Below are positions 56,120 to 64,000 of a stretch of 64,000 nt of DNA, one piece after another. The stretch lies in the NCBI GenBank assembly GCA_016718525.1, contig JADKDD010000001.1:434001-498000 (forward strand). The letters run 5' to 3'. A program made the translations under genes and the position numbers. Position 1 is the first letter of the stretch, and each line of letters opens with the position of its first letter. Below the pieces are notes generated by a model that made no database searches, was not told where the DNA came from, and worked only from the letters and a program-made list of their open reading frames with translations. The stretch is from Rhodocyclaceae bacterium. GTDB lineage: Bacteria; Pseudomonadota; Gammaproteobacteria; Burkholderiales; Rhodocyclaceae.

Positions 56120-57109
56120 ATGACTACTATTCAAGCATTAAACAAAGAGACGACTCCCATGAATGCATTTGGAATGACAGCAGCAAAATCAGGATTACGG
56201 CAATTGTTGTTGAAATGGTTGCTGCCTTTGGCGATTGCCTTGCCATTGACGTCAATGGCCGCAGAACAACAAACCTTCGCCACTCCCGAAGCTGCCGTGG
56301 TGGCGTTGACTTCGGCCCTGGAAGCGAACGACAGCTCAGCACTAATCGTCATTTTTGGTGACACACACAAAAACCTGGTGGTGACCGGCGACACCGCCGC
56401 CGATACGGCTGCCCGGGCCGAAGCCGTAAAGCATATCAAGGTCTTTAATGTGCTTGAAGAGCGGGGTGCAGATCGCAGGGTATTGCTATTTGGTGCTGAA
56501 GCCTGGCCGTTTCCCATTCCATTGGTACGCAAAACCGGAGTGTGGCATTTCTCGACCGAAGAGGGGGTTGAAGAACTTATCAATCGTCGCGTTGGCCTGA
56601 ATGAGCGCAACGCAATATTCGTCTTGCAGTCATACATTGCTGCGCAAACACAGTACGCTTCGCGTGATCGTAACGACGACGGCGTGCGCGAGTTTGCGCG
56701 CAAGATAGCCAGTTCGCCCGGCAAACATGACGGTTTGTATTGGCCGGCCGATGAATCCAAAGGTGAGGAGTTAAGTCCGGTCGGTCCCCTGATGGCGGCT
56801 GAGTCAGCAACGTATCTGGCGGCCCGCGAAAAGGGTGATCCGTACCGGGGGTATTTTTTCCGCATCTTGACCAGTCAAGGGAAAAACGCCCCCGGTGGTG
56901 CATACAACTACATTATCAATGGTCGGATGATTGCCGGGTTTGGCATGGTGGCTTATCCAGAAGCCTATGGCGACAGCGGCGTGATGACTTTCATTGTCAG
57001 CCATAACGGCAAGGTCTACCAAAAGGATCTAGGTCCAAACACGGCCGCACTGGCCAAGAAAATCAACACATTTGATCCCGGTACTGGTTGGGTAGTTACG
57101 GAGCCGTGA
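56120..57109 (+). CDS. DUF2950 periplasmic protein
   Basis: The 329-aa product has a signal peptide (cleavage near SMAAEQ) and the DUF2950 domain (FATPEAAVVALTSALEANDS, PYRGYFFRILTSQG, GAYNYIINGRMIAGFGMVAY). An alternative ATG at 56159 is also possible. It starts 9 bp after DUF3300 and forms a two-gene operon with it. The biochemical role is unknown. Confidence 0.9.
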   Translation: MTTIQALNKETTPMNAFGMTAAKSGLRQLLLKWLLPLAIALPLTSMAAEQQTFATPEAAVVALTSALEANDSSALIVIFGDTHKNLVVTGDTAADTAARAEAVKHIKVFNVLEERGADRRVLLFGAEAWPFPIPLVRKTGVWHFSTEEGVEELINRRVGLNERNAIFVLQSYIAAQTQYASRDRNDDGVREFARKIASSPGKHDGLYWPADESKGEELSPVGPLMAAESATYLAAREKGDPYRGYFFRILTSQGKNAPGGAYNYIINGRMIAGFGMVAYPEAYGDSGVMTFIVSHNGKVYQKDLGPNTAALAKKINTFDPGTGWVVTEP

Positions 57110-57158
57110 GTCTTTGGCGTGAGCGGTAGCGCTTGTTCGTGACTTGCAATGCTGGCTG

Positions 57159-57185
57159 GTCAGTTGGTGCTGGCGACACGCCGTT
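57159..57185 (-). repeat. 27-bp dispersed repeat, copy G
   Basis: On the minus strand it reads AACGGCGTGTCGCCAGCACC then AACTGAC. It lies 49 bp after the DUF2950 stop. Confidence 0.9.
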
Positions 57186-57251
57186 AAGTGTTGTTTGATG
57201 CGGCTCGTAAGCAAAGGATACGAGCTATTACTCGCAAACAAAAGCACGAGC

Positions 57252-57289
57252 AAAAAAAGAAGGCGCGGACAAATCCGCGCCTTCTTTTT
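57252..57289. terminator. Bidirectional intrinsic terminator
   Basis: A perfect stem GAAGGCGCGGA/TCCGCGCCTTC with a CAAA loop is flanked by A- and T-runs. It separates the convergent DUF2950 and outer-membrane protein genes. Confidence 0.94.
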
Positions 57290-57304
57290 AACTAATTGAG
57301 CGCC

Positions 57305-58147
57305 CTAGAAGCGGAATGAAGCGCCGAGGTACGGTCCGTTGAGTGATTGGTTTTGCTGAACGGTCGCGTTTTTGTAGTCAAAATCGTAATATCGCCAACC
57401 CATATTGATCGTTGTGTCTTTGGAATAGGCGTAGCGAGCACCAACGTCCGCCGATACTGAGGAGCTTCCCCCAGCATCAACGTAACCCGTCATGGTCCAG
57501 CGCTCATTAATCGGTCGGCGCACTCGGACGCCGGCGAACGCGTCGTTCCAGTCCACATTTCCTTTGCGACTCGCTGCTCCGGTCAGACCCAGCGAGACCA
57601 GGTCAAAGGTACCGCCCACTGTGATTTTGTTGTAACGATTTCCACCTACCAAATCTACTGTCGTGCCTTCGTCCATGACACGATACGCAATGGCAGTTTG
57701 AATGATCGACTGCTTGATGGATATATCCGCGGACGCCGTTAGCGGGTTGCCAGCGGGTCCAAGGCGGGTTGTGTCTGCGCCATCGGACATTTTGATATAA
57801 AACCCGTCGAACAGAAAGCTCCAACGGCCCTTTCGCGCTTCGGCCTGACCCATGGCCGCCATTTTCAAATCTTTGAGTACGTCTGAAAAGCTCCAGTTGA
57901 CGTGAGTTGTTGGTAGGTTGCCGATCGTCGAATCGAACTTGGTGCCTGCCATCCAAAGGTAGGGGGAGGCTTCGAACATCCAATTGTCGGTGGTTGCAGG
58001 CGCGGTCTGGGCAACCGCGGTTCCAACCGTACCAATTGCCAAAGCGCCTCCTATCAGGATGTGTCGTAATGCCGGGGTTTTACTGGTCTGGTGAATACTT
58101 CCGCCGGTTGCGAACCGGTTTGCCGTACTTCTTGGTTTTCTGATCAT
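57305..58147 (-). CDS. Outer-membrane beta-barrel protein
   Basis: The 280-aa product has a signal peptide (cleavage near AVAQTA, about residue 46; an unusually long N-region suggests a later ATG may be the true start). Alternating hydrophobic strands end in LNGPYLGASFRF with the C-terminal Phe typical of Bam-inserted barrels. It looks like a small 8-10-strand porin-like or opacity-type protein. The function is unknown. Confidence 0.82.
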   Translation of the reverse strand: MIRKPRSTANRFATGGSIHQTSKTPALRHILIGGALAIGTVGTAVAQTAPATTDNWMFEASPYLWMAGTKFDSTIGNLPTTHVNWSFSDVLKDLKMAAMGQAEARKGRWSFLFDGFYIKMSDGADTTRLGPAGNPLTASADISIKQSIIQTAIAYRVMDEGTTVDLVGGNRYNKITVGGTFDLVSLGLTGAASRKGNVDWNDAFAGVRVRRPINERWTMTGYVDAGGSSSVSADVGARYAYSKDTTINMGWRYYDFDYKNATVQQNQSLNGPYLGASFRF

Positions 58148-58655
58148 GTTTATTCAACTCCTAAATGGACGTCGGTGAAATTCAAATAGCTGCAAATACT
58201 TGCACGGAAACGCTGCACATTTTACCTCGGAGATAACGCGAAACCAATCTGTAAGGTAACCAATGAACAGAGGTTTTCTGGTGCATTTGGCAGCCAGAAA
58301 CGATTGTGACAACAAACTGGCAACCCAGACCTCAACTGAAAATCCGCGCACCGAAAAAACAAACCACTCATGTGGACGATAATTATTCATTCCGCAGGCG
58401 CCAGGAGTCAACGCCATCAAGTGGGATTCCGTTACTCAGCCGGTCAGTTATACTAAATCGTCATTGAGTCTTTGGTTGGACGCTTGGCCCAAGCAAACTG
58501 TGCAATTCGCTTTTGAGAAGGTTTTCGGCCAATGCTCAACGGGTATCAAATTCCAGGCAGATGCTTGAGTTGGTTTGGGGCAGCAAAATATCTGTTGGAT
58601 CTTGCAGTAAATATCTCACAAACTTTTTTGAAGAAATTTTCTTGAGGAACAATTT
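58148..58655. other. Intergenic region upstream of the barrel and SYLF genes
   Basis: This 508-bp stretch must hold the promoters of two divergent genes. A small palindrome GCTTGGCCCAAGC is near 58484. I see no gene; short open frames on the minus strand lack ribosome sites. Confidence 0.5.
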
Positions 58656-59216
58656 ATGAACACGAAATTTCAAGTCGCCAGAGGCTTTTTCGTCTTCTTG
58701 CTGGCGGTGTTTGGTCTGCTTGGTTCGCAATTAGCCGTCGCAGCTGACGACGCGGCACTCGAAAAAGCGGCACGAACCGCGCTCAAATCGCTTTATGACG
58801 GTTCAGCTGGGGCAAAAGCGCTTGGAGAGAAGGCGAAGGGCATCCTGGTCTTCCCGGACGTGCTGAAAGCCGGATTTGTGGTTGGTGCGCAGGGTGGCGA
58901 CGGGGTGTTATTCGTCGGCGGCGGTCGCGCGGGTTTTTACAACACGGCGGCGGTTTCAGTCGGACTGCAAGCTGGCGCACAGTCGTTCGGCTATGTGTTG
59001 TTCTTTATGAGTGATAAAGAACTCAAGAACTTCCTTACCAGCAAGAATTTCCAGATTGGTATTGGGCCGAGCATCGTTTTCATTGACGAGGGCTTTGGGA
59101 AAGACACAAATTCGTTGACGGTCAAATCCGATGTGTATGGGGTCATTTTTGACCAAAAAGGCCTAATGGCGGGCATCGGCTTGAAAGGATCAAAGATCAC
59201 CAAGCTTGATCGATGA
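58656..59216 (+). CDS. SYLF-domain (Ysc84-like) lipid-binding protein
   Basis: The 186-aa exported protein has a signal peptide (to VAADD) and a SYLF domain: KAKGILVFPDVLKAGFVVGA, GGDGVLF, the QAGAQSFGYVLFFMS segment and a C-terminal VYGVIFDQKGLMAGIGLKGS. SYLF domains bind phosphoinositides or other lipids. GAGGA lies before the ATG. Confidence 0.92.
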   Translation: MNTKFQVARGFFVFLLAVFGLLGSQLAVAADDAALEKAARTALKSLYDGSAGAKALGEKAKGILVFPDVLKAGFVVGAQGGDGVLFVGGGRAGFYNTAAVSVGLQAGAQSFGYVLFFMSDKELKNFLTSKNFQIGIGPSIVFIDEGFGKDTNSLTVKSDVYGVIFDQKGLMAGIGLKGSKITKLDR

Positions 59217-59607
59217 TTGCCGTTCCAGTGGGTTGCCAAGTCTGCGCTGTTACAGGAAAGTGAGTTGACTTGGCGGCTCGGTGTGGATGCTTGTTTGGTC
59301 GCAAGGCAGCCGACTATTCTCGCAAGATGAAAGAAAAATCTTGATCCGCATCTCGGTGATTAAGGAGATGCCTGCATTTTGTGCCCGTGCAATGCTCGGA
59401 ATTGCTTAGCAGTAACCTGAAGTGTCACGAGAATGCCTGCTAAGACGTCGGCAAAAAGAACTGGATCCGATCTTAAAGGCTCAGGCACCCATCGTGGGGT
59501 GGGTGTTAGTCGTCCAATCAATCTATGCAATCCGAGCTCACTCTCATGATCAACTGCATAACTTGTGGTGATATGGTTTCCTTTTCTGGTTTCGGTGGCG
59601 TTTCGTT
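59217..59607. other. Intergenic region, no gene seen
   Basis: In this 391-bp stretch a CACCC/GGGTG hairpin near 59490 is the only structure noticed; it is not followed by a T-run. No repeat family member was found. Confidence 0.5.
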
Positions 59608-60078
59608 ATGATCGCAATAGTTTTTAGAATATGGCTGGTTTGTGTTCTCGGTAGCTCTGTCGCGTTTGGGTCAGATAACTTGAAGGCGTTTCCTCCCGCT
59701 GACCCCGGGATGATTCGTCATGTCATCGATCTGCCGACAAAGCAAGACGAATCAAACTTTAAGGTCGAGCTCGTCATCGGCAAGACGGTAAAGATTGATG
59801 CCCACAATCAGTATTTCTTTGCCGGAAAATTAGAGACCGAGAGCATTCCCGGCTGGGGATACGATCGCTACATTGTTCGCTCGCTCGGTTCGATGGCCGG
59901 GACCCTGATGGCGAATGCACCCGGTACGCCGTCAGTCGATCGCTTCATTGCGATGGGCGGCGAACCTAAACTTTTGCGCTACAACAGTCGGCTACCGTTA
60001 GTCGTCTATGTTCCGGTTGGAGTCGAAGTCCGCTATCGCATTTGGCAAGCCGGAACCGACCTCATCAATGCACCTTAA
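59608..60078 (+). CDS. eco: Ecotin-family serine protease inhibitor lacking the disulfide
   Basis: The 156-aa product has a signal peptide and reads like ecotin: MIRHVIDLPTKQDESNFKVE, LVIGKTVKID, GWGYDRYIV, LRYNSRLPLVVYVPVGVEVR. The inhibitory loop GTLMANAPG aligns with the E. coli loop, with Met101 at the P1 position. Both cysteines that form the E. coli loop disulfide are replaced (by Ala and Asn). It is periplasmic and would block trypsin/elastase-like proteases. Its last 11 bp overlap the AsmA gene. Confidence 0.92.
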   Translation: MIAIVFRIWLVCVLGSSVAFGSDNLKAFPPADPGMIRHVIDLPTKQDESNFKVELVIGKTVKIDAHNQYFFAGKLETESIPGWGYDRYIVRSLGSMAGTLMANAPGTPSVDRFIAMGGEPKLLRYNSRLPLVVYVPVGVEVRYRIWQAGTDLINAP

Positions 60079-63000
60079 GCGCTCGGTCATCGCTGCATGC
60101 GTGACTGCGGCGCTGCTGTTTGCGGTTGGCGTGCTGGTTGTCAATCGACTCGATGTACGCTCGCTGGCGGCAGATCTCGCTGCATCAGTCAAGGCCAATA
60201 CCGGACGCGAGCTTGATTACGGCACTGTTGGACTCAGTCTGTTGCCAAGGCCCGCCGTGGAAATTTCCGAGTTACGCCTGGCGAACGTGACCGGTGCTGC
60301 TCAGCCGTGGATGCTGCAAATAGGGCGGATAAGCGCCGACTTTGATCTCGCCGCTTTGCTTACCGGCCACATCAAGATTGTGAGCATTACCGTCAGTGAT
60401 TCAACCGTGTTGCTTGAAACTGACCCGGACGGGATTGGCAATTGGGTAATGAGCAAACAAGAAACGACTCCAGGGTGGTTGTCCAAACTGGAGATTGACG
60501 AATTTCAGGTGGACAAGCTTACGCTGACGTTCCGTGATGGTGTAACCAATACAGCGAAAAGCGTTCAAATCGACCAGGCACATATTGAAGCAACTTCGGC
60601 CCGGCAGCCGCTGCAACTCGAGATCCAAACCAAGATCAACGACAAGCCGTTCAAGGTCAGCGGCACTATCGGTTCATTGTCTACGCTGATGGCCAATGCA
60701 GCGACTTATCCGGTGAATCTTGACGCGCAGATTGGCGCGACCGGGTTGAGCGCACATGGAACGATTGATCGGCCGCAGCAAATGGAGACTCTGCACTTGA
60801 CCCTGATTGCAGAGACAACAGAAACTGCCGATCTCGCCGCACTATTTGGCGTTGCGGTCACTCCGATGGGGCCGCTTCGAGCGTCCGCGCAGCTCGAAGG
60901 GTCGCTCGCGGCACCCAAACTTGCGGCAATCGACCTTGCAGTCGGTGGTGGCGACACACCGTTGATAAAAGTGAGTGGCGACATTGCTGATATTCGGGCG
61001 ATGAGCGGTTTTGATGTCAAAGTCGACGCGGCGGCAAACAAATCGTGGCACAACGGGGGAAATAGATCGGCTTCACCTCCATTAACGATGCCACCATTTC
61101 ACCTGAGTGCGTCGCTGCGAGACATTCCACAGGGCTATCGGGTAGACGATCTCGCGCTAACAGTCGCCGGCAGCGATGTGGTCGCATCCTTGCAAATTTT
61201 GCGCACCGGATCGCGGTTTCGAGTGACCGGCAAAGCGAGTGCACCGTTGATTGATCTGGCGCGCATGAGTCCGCCAACTGGCAGCTCAGTGCGCCCGGCA
61301 GGCACAGGTGAATTATCAAAGGCGACGAACCTCTGGCAACTTGCGGATGCCGACCTTCAACTGAGTTTTGGTCGCCTTGTATTGAACGACGGGCGCGAGT
61401 TGCAGGCAGGTAGCGGGCGGTTTGAATTGGAAAGCGGGCGTTTGAAATCGACCGCTTTGGAAGTTACATTTGGTGGTGCAAAGGTAAAGCTCGCGGGAAG
61501 TGTTGTTGAGCCGCACGCGCTCGCGGGACTCGACCTGAAGGTGGCCGTGCAAGGGCAGGAATTGGCCGAGTTGAGTAAGTTCTTCGGCAGGTCGATAGCG
61601 CCGGTTGGTCCCTACCAAGCGCAGGCAAGAATTGGTGGCTCGTTCAGCGCACTAAACATTTCCGGCCTAGATGCGAGCGCTGGTCGGGCGGCCCAGAATG
61701 TACGCGTCAGAGGGCAAATTGATGATGCAAACAATCGCCGTGGCGTGCAGTTGGCGCTCAATGCAAAGCTCACCGATACTGTCGCCGCAGGGCGTCTGTT
61801 TGGCATTGATTTGCCGCGCCTGCCGGCCGCTAAAGTGTCCACAAAATTCAGTGTTCTGGATCGCAATTATGTCTTCGATGATGTGCAGCTTGTATTAGGC
61901 CGAACCTCAGTGAGTGGGCGCATCTCGCTATTGCCTGGCGAGCCGCGCCCGCGTGTAAATGCAAGTCTTTCCGGTGCACTAGTGGATCTGTCTGAACTAC
62001 CGTTCTCGACGGACGCACGCGGTGGTTCCAGTCCGTTGCCTGCTGCAGATATCGATGCGGACCTCAAATTCGACCGGGTGGTGCTCGGGAAGGGACAAGT
62101 GCTTAACGCGGTAAACGGCAATCTGCGGCTCATGGCCGGGGCTATCGAGCTTAAGCAATTTGGCGCCGCCGTTGTCGGCGCGAGCATCACATTGGATGGC
62201 ACAATCAAAGATCCTGTGGCGCTGGCGGGGATTGACCTGAAATTTGGTGCCAGTTTGACGCGCGGAAATGGACTTGCCGCCTTGACTGGAATGCCAATGG
62301 ATGGCCTTCCCCCATTTACTGCAAACGGCAAGTTGACAGACGTGCCTGACGGGTATGCGTTTACCAACTTCACGGTCGCCTCAAAGGCGGCCACCGTTAC
62401 CGGCAGTGGCACGCTGATAAGTGGGCCTAAACGATACAAGATTTCGATTAATGCAAACTCGCCAATGCTGGACGTTGCCACATTGATGGGACCTGCTACG
62501 AAAAGTGCGCGAGTAATTCCGGATATGCCATTGCCGATTGATGCGTTGCAGGTGATTGATGCAGACATTGACCTGCATTTTGGCTCGGTGAAATTTGATG
62601 ATGCACCGCCAATGGGCGCTTTGCTGGTCAGTGCAGTAATTGCTGACGGGCAGTTTGCGGCGAAGCCGGTGCAACTGGTCGTCGATCCCGGCAAAACGCT
62701 GAACATCGGGATCACCGCCGACGCAACGAAAGCCAGTTGGACGATGCGAGCAGATGGAACCGGTATCGACCTTGGAAAATTGCTTACGCATTTGGGCCAT
62801 CCGGGAGTGATCAGCGGCGGGTCCTCCGACCTCAAAGTGCAACTTGATGGCCGCGGGAAGTCGTTAGCGGCTCTACTGGGTTCGCTCAATGGCGATGCGC
62901 GCATCAGTGTTGGTCCGCATCGTATTTTTAACTTTGCGGTCAATCCGCAGGCGTCGCTTGTGTTGCGGGCGATCAGTCCAACGAATGCGGCGCCTGACAC

Positions 63001-63376
63001 GGATGTCAAATGTCTCGCTGCCCATGTGCCGATTCGCAACGGCGTGGTTAACTCGGTGCGTAACGTCGCTATTGAAACGGCCAAATATAACGCTGTGTTG
63101 GCCGGTCAGGTTAATCTGGCCTCAGAGTCCATTGATGCTTCGGTGGTTCCTGTAGTGACCAGTGGATTCGGTATCGGTGATGTGACCACGGTCATCAAAT
63201 TGCGCGGCAATGTGTTCAAACCGGAAGTGGAAATAAGCACGGTTGATGTTGCAGTCAAGTCGATTGCCTCTATCGGTGCAGCGGTTTTCACGCTTGGTGG
63301 ATCACTGGTCGCTGATGCACTCTTCAATAAGGTCAGGTCAGATTCGACACCGTGCGCGACTGCACTGGCACCGTAA
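60068..63376 (+). CDS. Large AsmA-family protein
   Basis: It is 1102 aa from the ATG at 60068, eleven bases before the ecotin stop is complete. One N-terminal membrane helix (VIAACVTAALLFAVGVLVVN) precedes the AsmA domain (LPRPAVEISELRLAN) and a long beta-rich periplasmic part with repeated LDLKV/GIDLKFG-like segments; the C-terminal AsmA_2 block ends SLVADALF. Large AsmA proteins are thought to form lipid-conducting grooves between membranes. Overlap suggests coupling with the ecotin gene. Confidence 0.9.
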   Translation: MHLKRSVIAACVTAALLFAVGVLVVNRLDVRSLAADLAASVKANTGRELDYGTVGLSLLPRPAVEISELRLANVTGAAQPWMLQIGRISADFDLAALLTGHIKIVSITVSDSTVLLETDPDGIGNWVMSKQETTPGWLSKLEIDEFQVDKLTLTFRDGVTNTAKSVQIDQAHIEATSARQPLQLEIQTKINDKPFKVSGTIGSLSTLMANAATYPVNLDAQIGATGLSAHGTIDRPQQMETLHLTLIAETTETADLAALFGVAVTPMGPLRASAQLEGSLAAPKLAAIDLAVGGGDTPLIKVSGDIADIRAMSGFDVKVDAAANKSWHNGGNRSASPPLTMPPFHLSASLRDIPQGYRVDDLALTVAGSDVVASLQILRTGSRFRVTGKASAPLIDLARMSPPTGSSVRPAGTGELSKATNLWQLADADLQLSFGRLVLNDGRELQAGSGRFELESGRLKSTALEVTFGGAKVKLAGSVVEPHALAGLDLKVAVQGQELAELSKFFGRSIAPVGPYQAQARIGGSFSALNISGLDASAGRAAQNVRVRGQIDDANNRRGVQLALNAKLTDTVAAGRLFGIDLPRLPAAKVSTKFSVLDRNYVFDDVQLVLGRTSVSGRISLLPGEPRPRVNASLSGALVDLSELPFSTDARGGSSPLPAADIDADLKFDRVVLGKGQVLNAVNGNLRLMAGAIELKQFGAAVVGASITLDGTIKDPVALAGIDLKFGASLTRGNGLAALTGMPMDGLPPFTANGKLTDVPDGYAFTNFTVASKAATVTGSGTLISGPKRYKISINANSPMLDVATLMGPATKSARVIPDMPLPIDALQVIDADIDLHFGSVKFDDAPPMGALLVSAVIADGQFAAKPVQLVVDPGKTLNIGITADATKASWTMRADGTGIDLGKLLTHLGHPGVISGGSSDLKVQLDGRGKSLAALLGSLNGDARISVGPHRIFNFAVNPQASLVLRAISPTNAAPDTDVKCLAAHVPIRNGVVNSVRNVAIETAKYNAVLAGQVNLASESIDASVVPVVTSGFGIGDVTTVIKLRGNVFKPEVEISTVDVAVKSIASIGAAVFTLGGSLVADALFNKVRSDSTPCATALAP

Positions 63377-63722
63377 TTTTCCCGGGACAAGTGTCAGTGA
63401 AACACTCCAGTTGGTGCCGGTGGGACGCCGTCAATGATGTCGTTCTTGCATTACAGGCACCTTTCCGTGCGACGGCAGTTTGATGTGCTTGCAAGGACAA
63501 GTTCACTTGATGATCGCACCGCGACAGCCGCTTCACATCAAAAACTCCTGATTAGCCTGGAGGAATTAGGAATGTCGGCTGCAACCAGAAAGTGCAAACA
63601 ACCGATCAACCTCAATGGTTTTGAGGCGGTACCAAGTAATTAATGATGCCAAATGTTGCTTTGGTTCGAGATTTGGCATAATTGCTCACCCATTTGTATA
63701 AACCGAAAAAAGGAGATTTACC
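63377..63722. other. Intergenic region with repeat copy H
   Basis: This 346-bp stretch holds dispersed repeat copy H (63406-63432) and a doubtful 69-codon frame (63434-63643). AGGAG just before 63723 is the ribosome site of the next gene. Confidence 0.5.
63406..63432 (-). repeat. 27-bp dispersed repeat, copy H
   Basis: On the minus strand it reads GACGGCGTCCCACCGGCACC then AACTGGA. It lies 29 bp after the AsmA stop. Confidence 0.9.
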
Positions 63723-64000
63723 ATGGCGAACAAGTTTATATTTGCCCTGCCTTTCGCGGCAGCGGCAATTGTTTCGGGATGCGCTTCGGTGCCGCTAACA
63801 ACGTCCGCTGAACCAACGGCCGTCAGTACTGCACTTACCCGTGCGCGATTTGAAATGAATTGTCCCGAGGCATCGGCGACAGTGCTGTCTGCGCGGGACG
63901 TGCAGCCTTTGGTATTTGGCGGCCCTGAACGTGCCCAGTTCACTGTTGGTGTGCGGGGTTGTGGCAAACAGCAAACCATGATCGTCCTTTGCTCTGATAA
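63723..64000 (+). CDS. Putative lipoprotein, 3' end outside the window
   Basis: 92 codons are visible. A signal peptide ends in the lipobox IVSGC (Cys20), followed by a short linker and a domain with Cys47, Cys79 and Cys89 (RARFEMNCPEA, VGVRGCGKQQ). AGGAG precedes the ATG. The gene runs off the window. I do not recognise the function. Confidence 0.82.
   Translation, partial: MANKFIFALPFAAAAIVSGCASVPLTTSAEPTAVSTALTRARFEMNCPEASATVLSARDVQPLVFGGPERAQFTVGVRGCGKQQTMIVLCSD

Noticed and set aside
59480..59510. CACCC/GGGTG hairpin as terminator
   Set aside because: No T-run follows and it is far from the preceding stop.
61867..63084. 405-codon minus-strand frame
   Set aside because: Antisense shadow of the AsmA gene; Ser/Pro/Ala-rich without domains.
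63434..63643. 69-codon open frame after repeat copy H
   Set aside because: No family features and no clear ribosome site.

Overview
The window is chromosomal DNA from a betaproteobacterium. The 16S/23S sequences read as betaproteobacterial, the rRNA operon has the order 16S-tRNA-Ile-tRNA-Ala-23S-5S, and the gene orders thrS-infC-rpmI-rplT-pheS-pheT-ihfA-merR-tRNA-Pro and rnfABCDGE-nth are typical of beta/gammaproteobacteria. A PHA-granule phasin also fits. I do not name a genus.

Layout. 1-2.9 kb: glycine cleavage operon gcvT-gcvH-gcvP (minus, gcvP cut by the window edge) behind a clear promoter and a tandem glycine riboswitch. 2.9-3.6 kb: lexA with a perfect SOS box. 3.7-5.5 kb: a methyltransferase and an exported metallophosphatase. 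5.5-7.3 kb: a small accessory patch (HNH nuclease plus two unknown proteins) 3' of tRNA-Pro. 7.3-14.8 kb: translation operon from thrS down to the tRNA, with infC using a rare AUC start. 15-18.5 kb: greB, moaC, a BepA-like protease and a CbbQ/NorQ-type AAA+ ATPase. 18.5-23.8 kb: a DUF2721 gene broken by a 16-bp tandem duplication, an alkylglycerone-phosphate-synthase-like flavoprotein, an orphan MlaF-like ABC ATPase and a NorD/CbbO-like VWA protein. 23.8-33.8 kb: a KefB/C antiporter, a four-module rhodanese, htpG with a sigma-32 promoter, a Cys-repeat secreted protein, an orphan GspE/PilB-type ATPase, a phasin and a FecR-domain protein. 33.8-43.5 kb: a MoxR/CoxE-like pair, DUF1841, nth, the complete rnf operon and pyrD. 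43.5-49.2 kb: the rRNA operon with promoter, boxA sites, processing stems and terminator. 49.3-64 kb: accA, tilS, a PlpD-like patatin with a DUF4105 partner, DUF3300/DUF2950, an outer-membrane barrel, a SYLF protein, an ecotin lacking both cysteines, a large AsmA protein and a truncated lipoprotein gene.

The most unusual signal is a family of 27-bp dispersed repeats (GACGGCGT - seven variable bases - CAGCACCAACTG), with nine ungapped copies in both orientations. Most sit just beyond gene ends. One lies in frame inside rnfC and one inside the FecR gene, where it seems to have brought in about 21 extra codons. Two inverted copies bracket the HNH accessory patch. Second to this are the two separate MoxR-type AAA+/VWA pairs without a recognisable client, the slippage-prone DUF2721 gene, a duplicated C-x8-C-x9-C-x10-C secreted protein, and an extra C just before the anti-Shine-Dalgarno core of the 16S gene.

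All functions are read from the sequence and family memory; no database search was possible.
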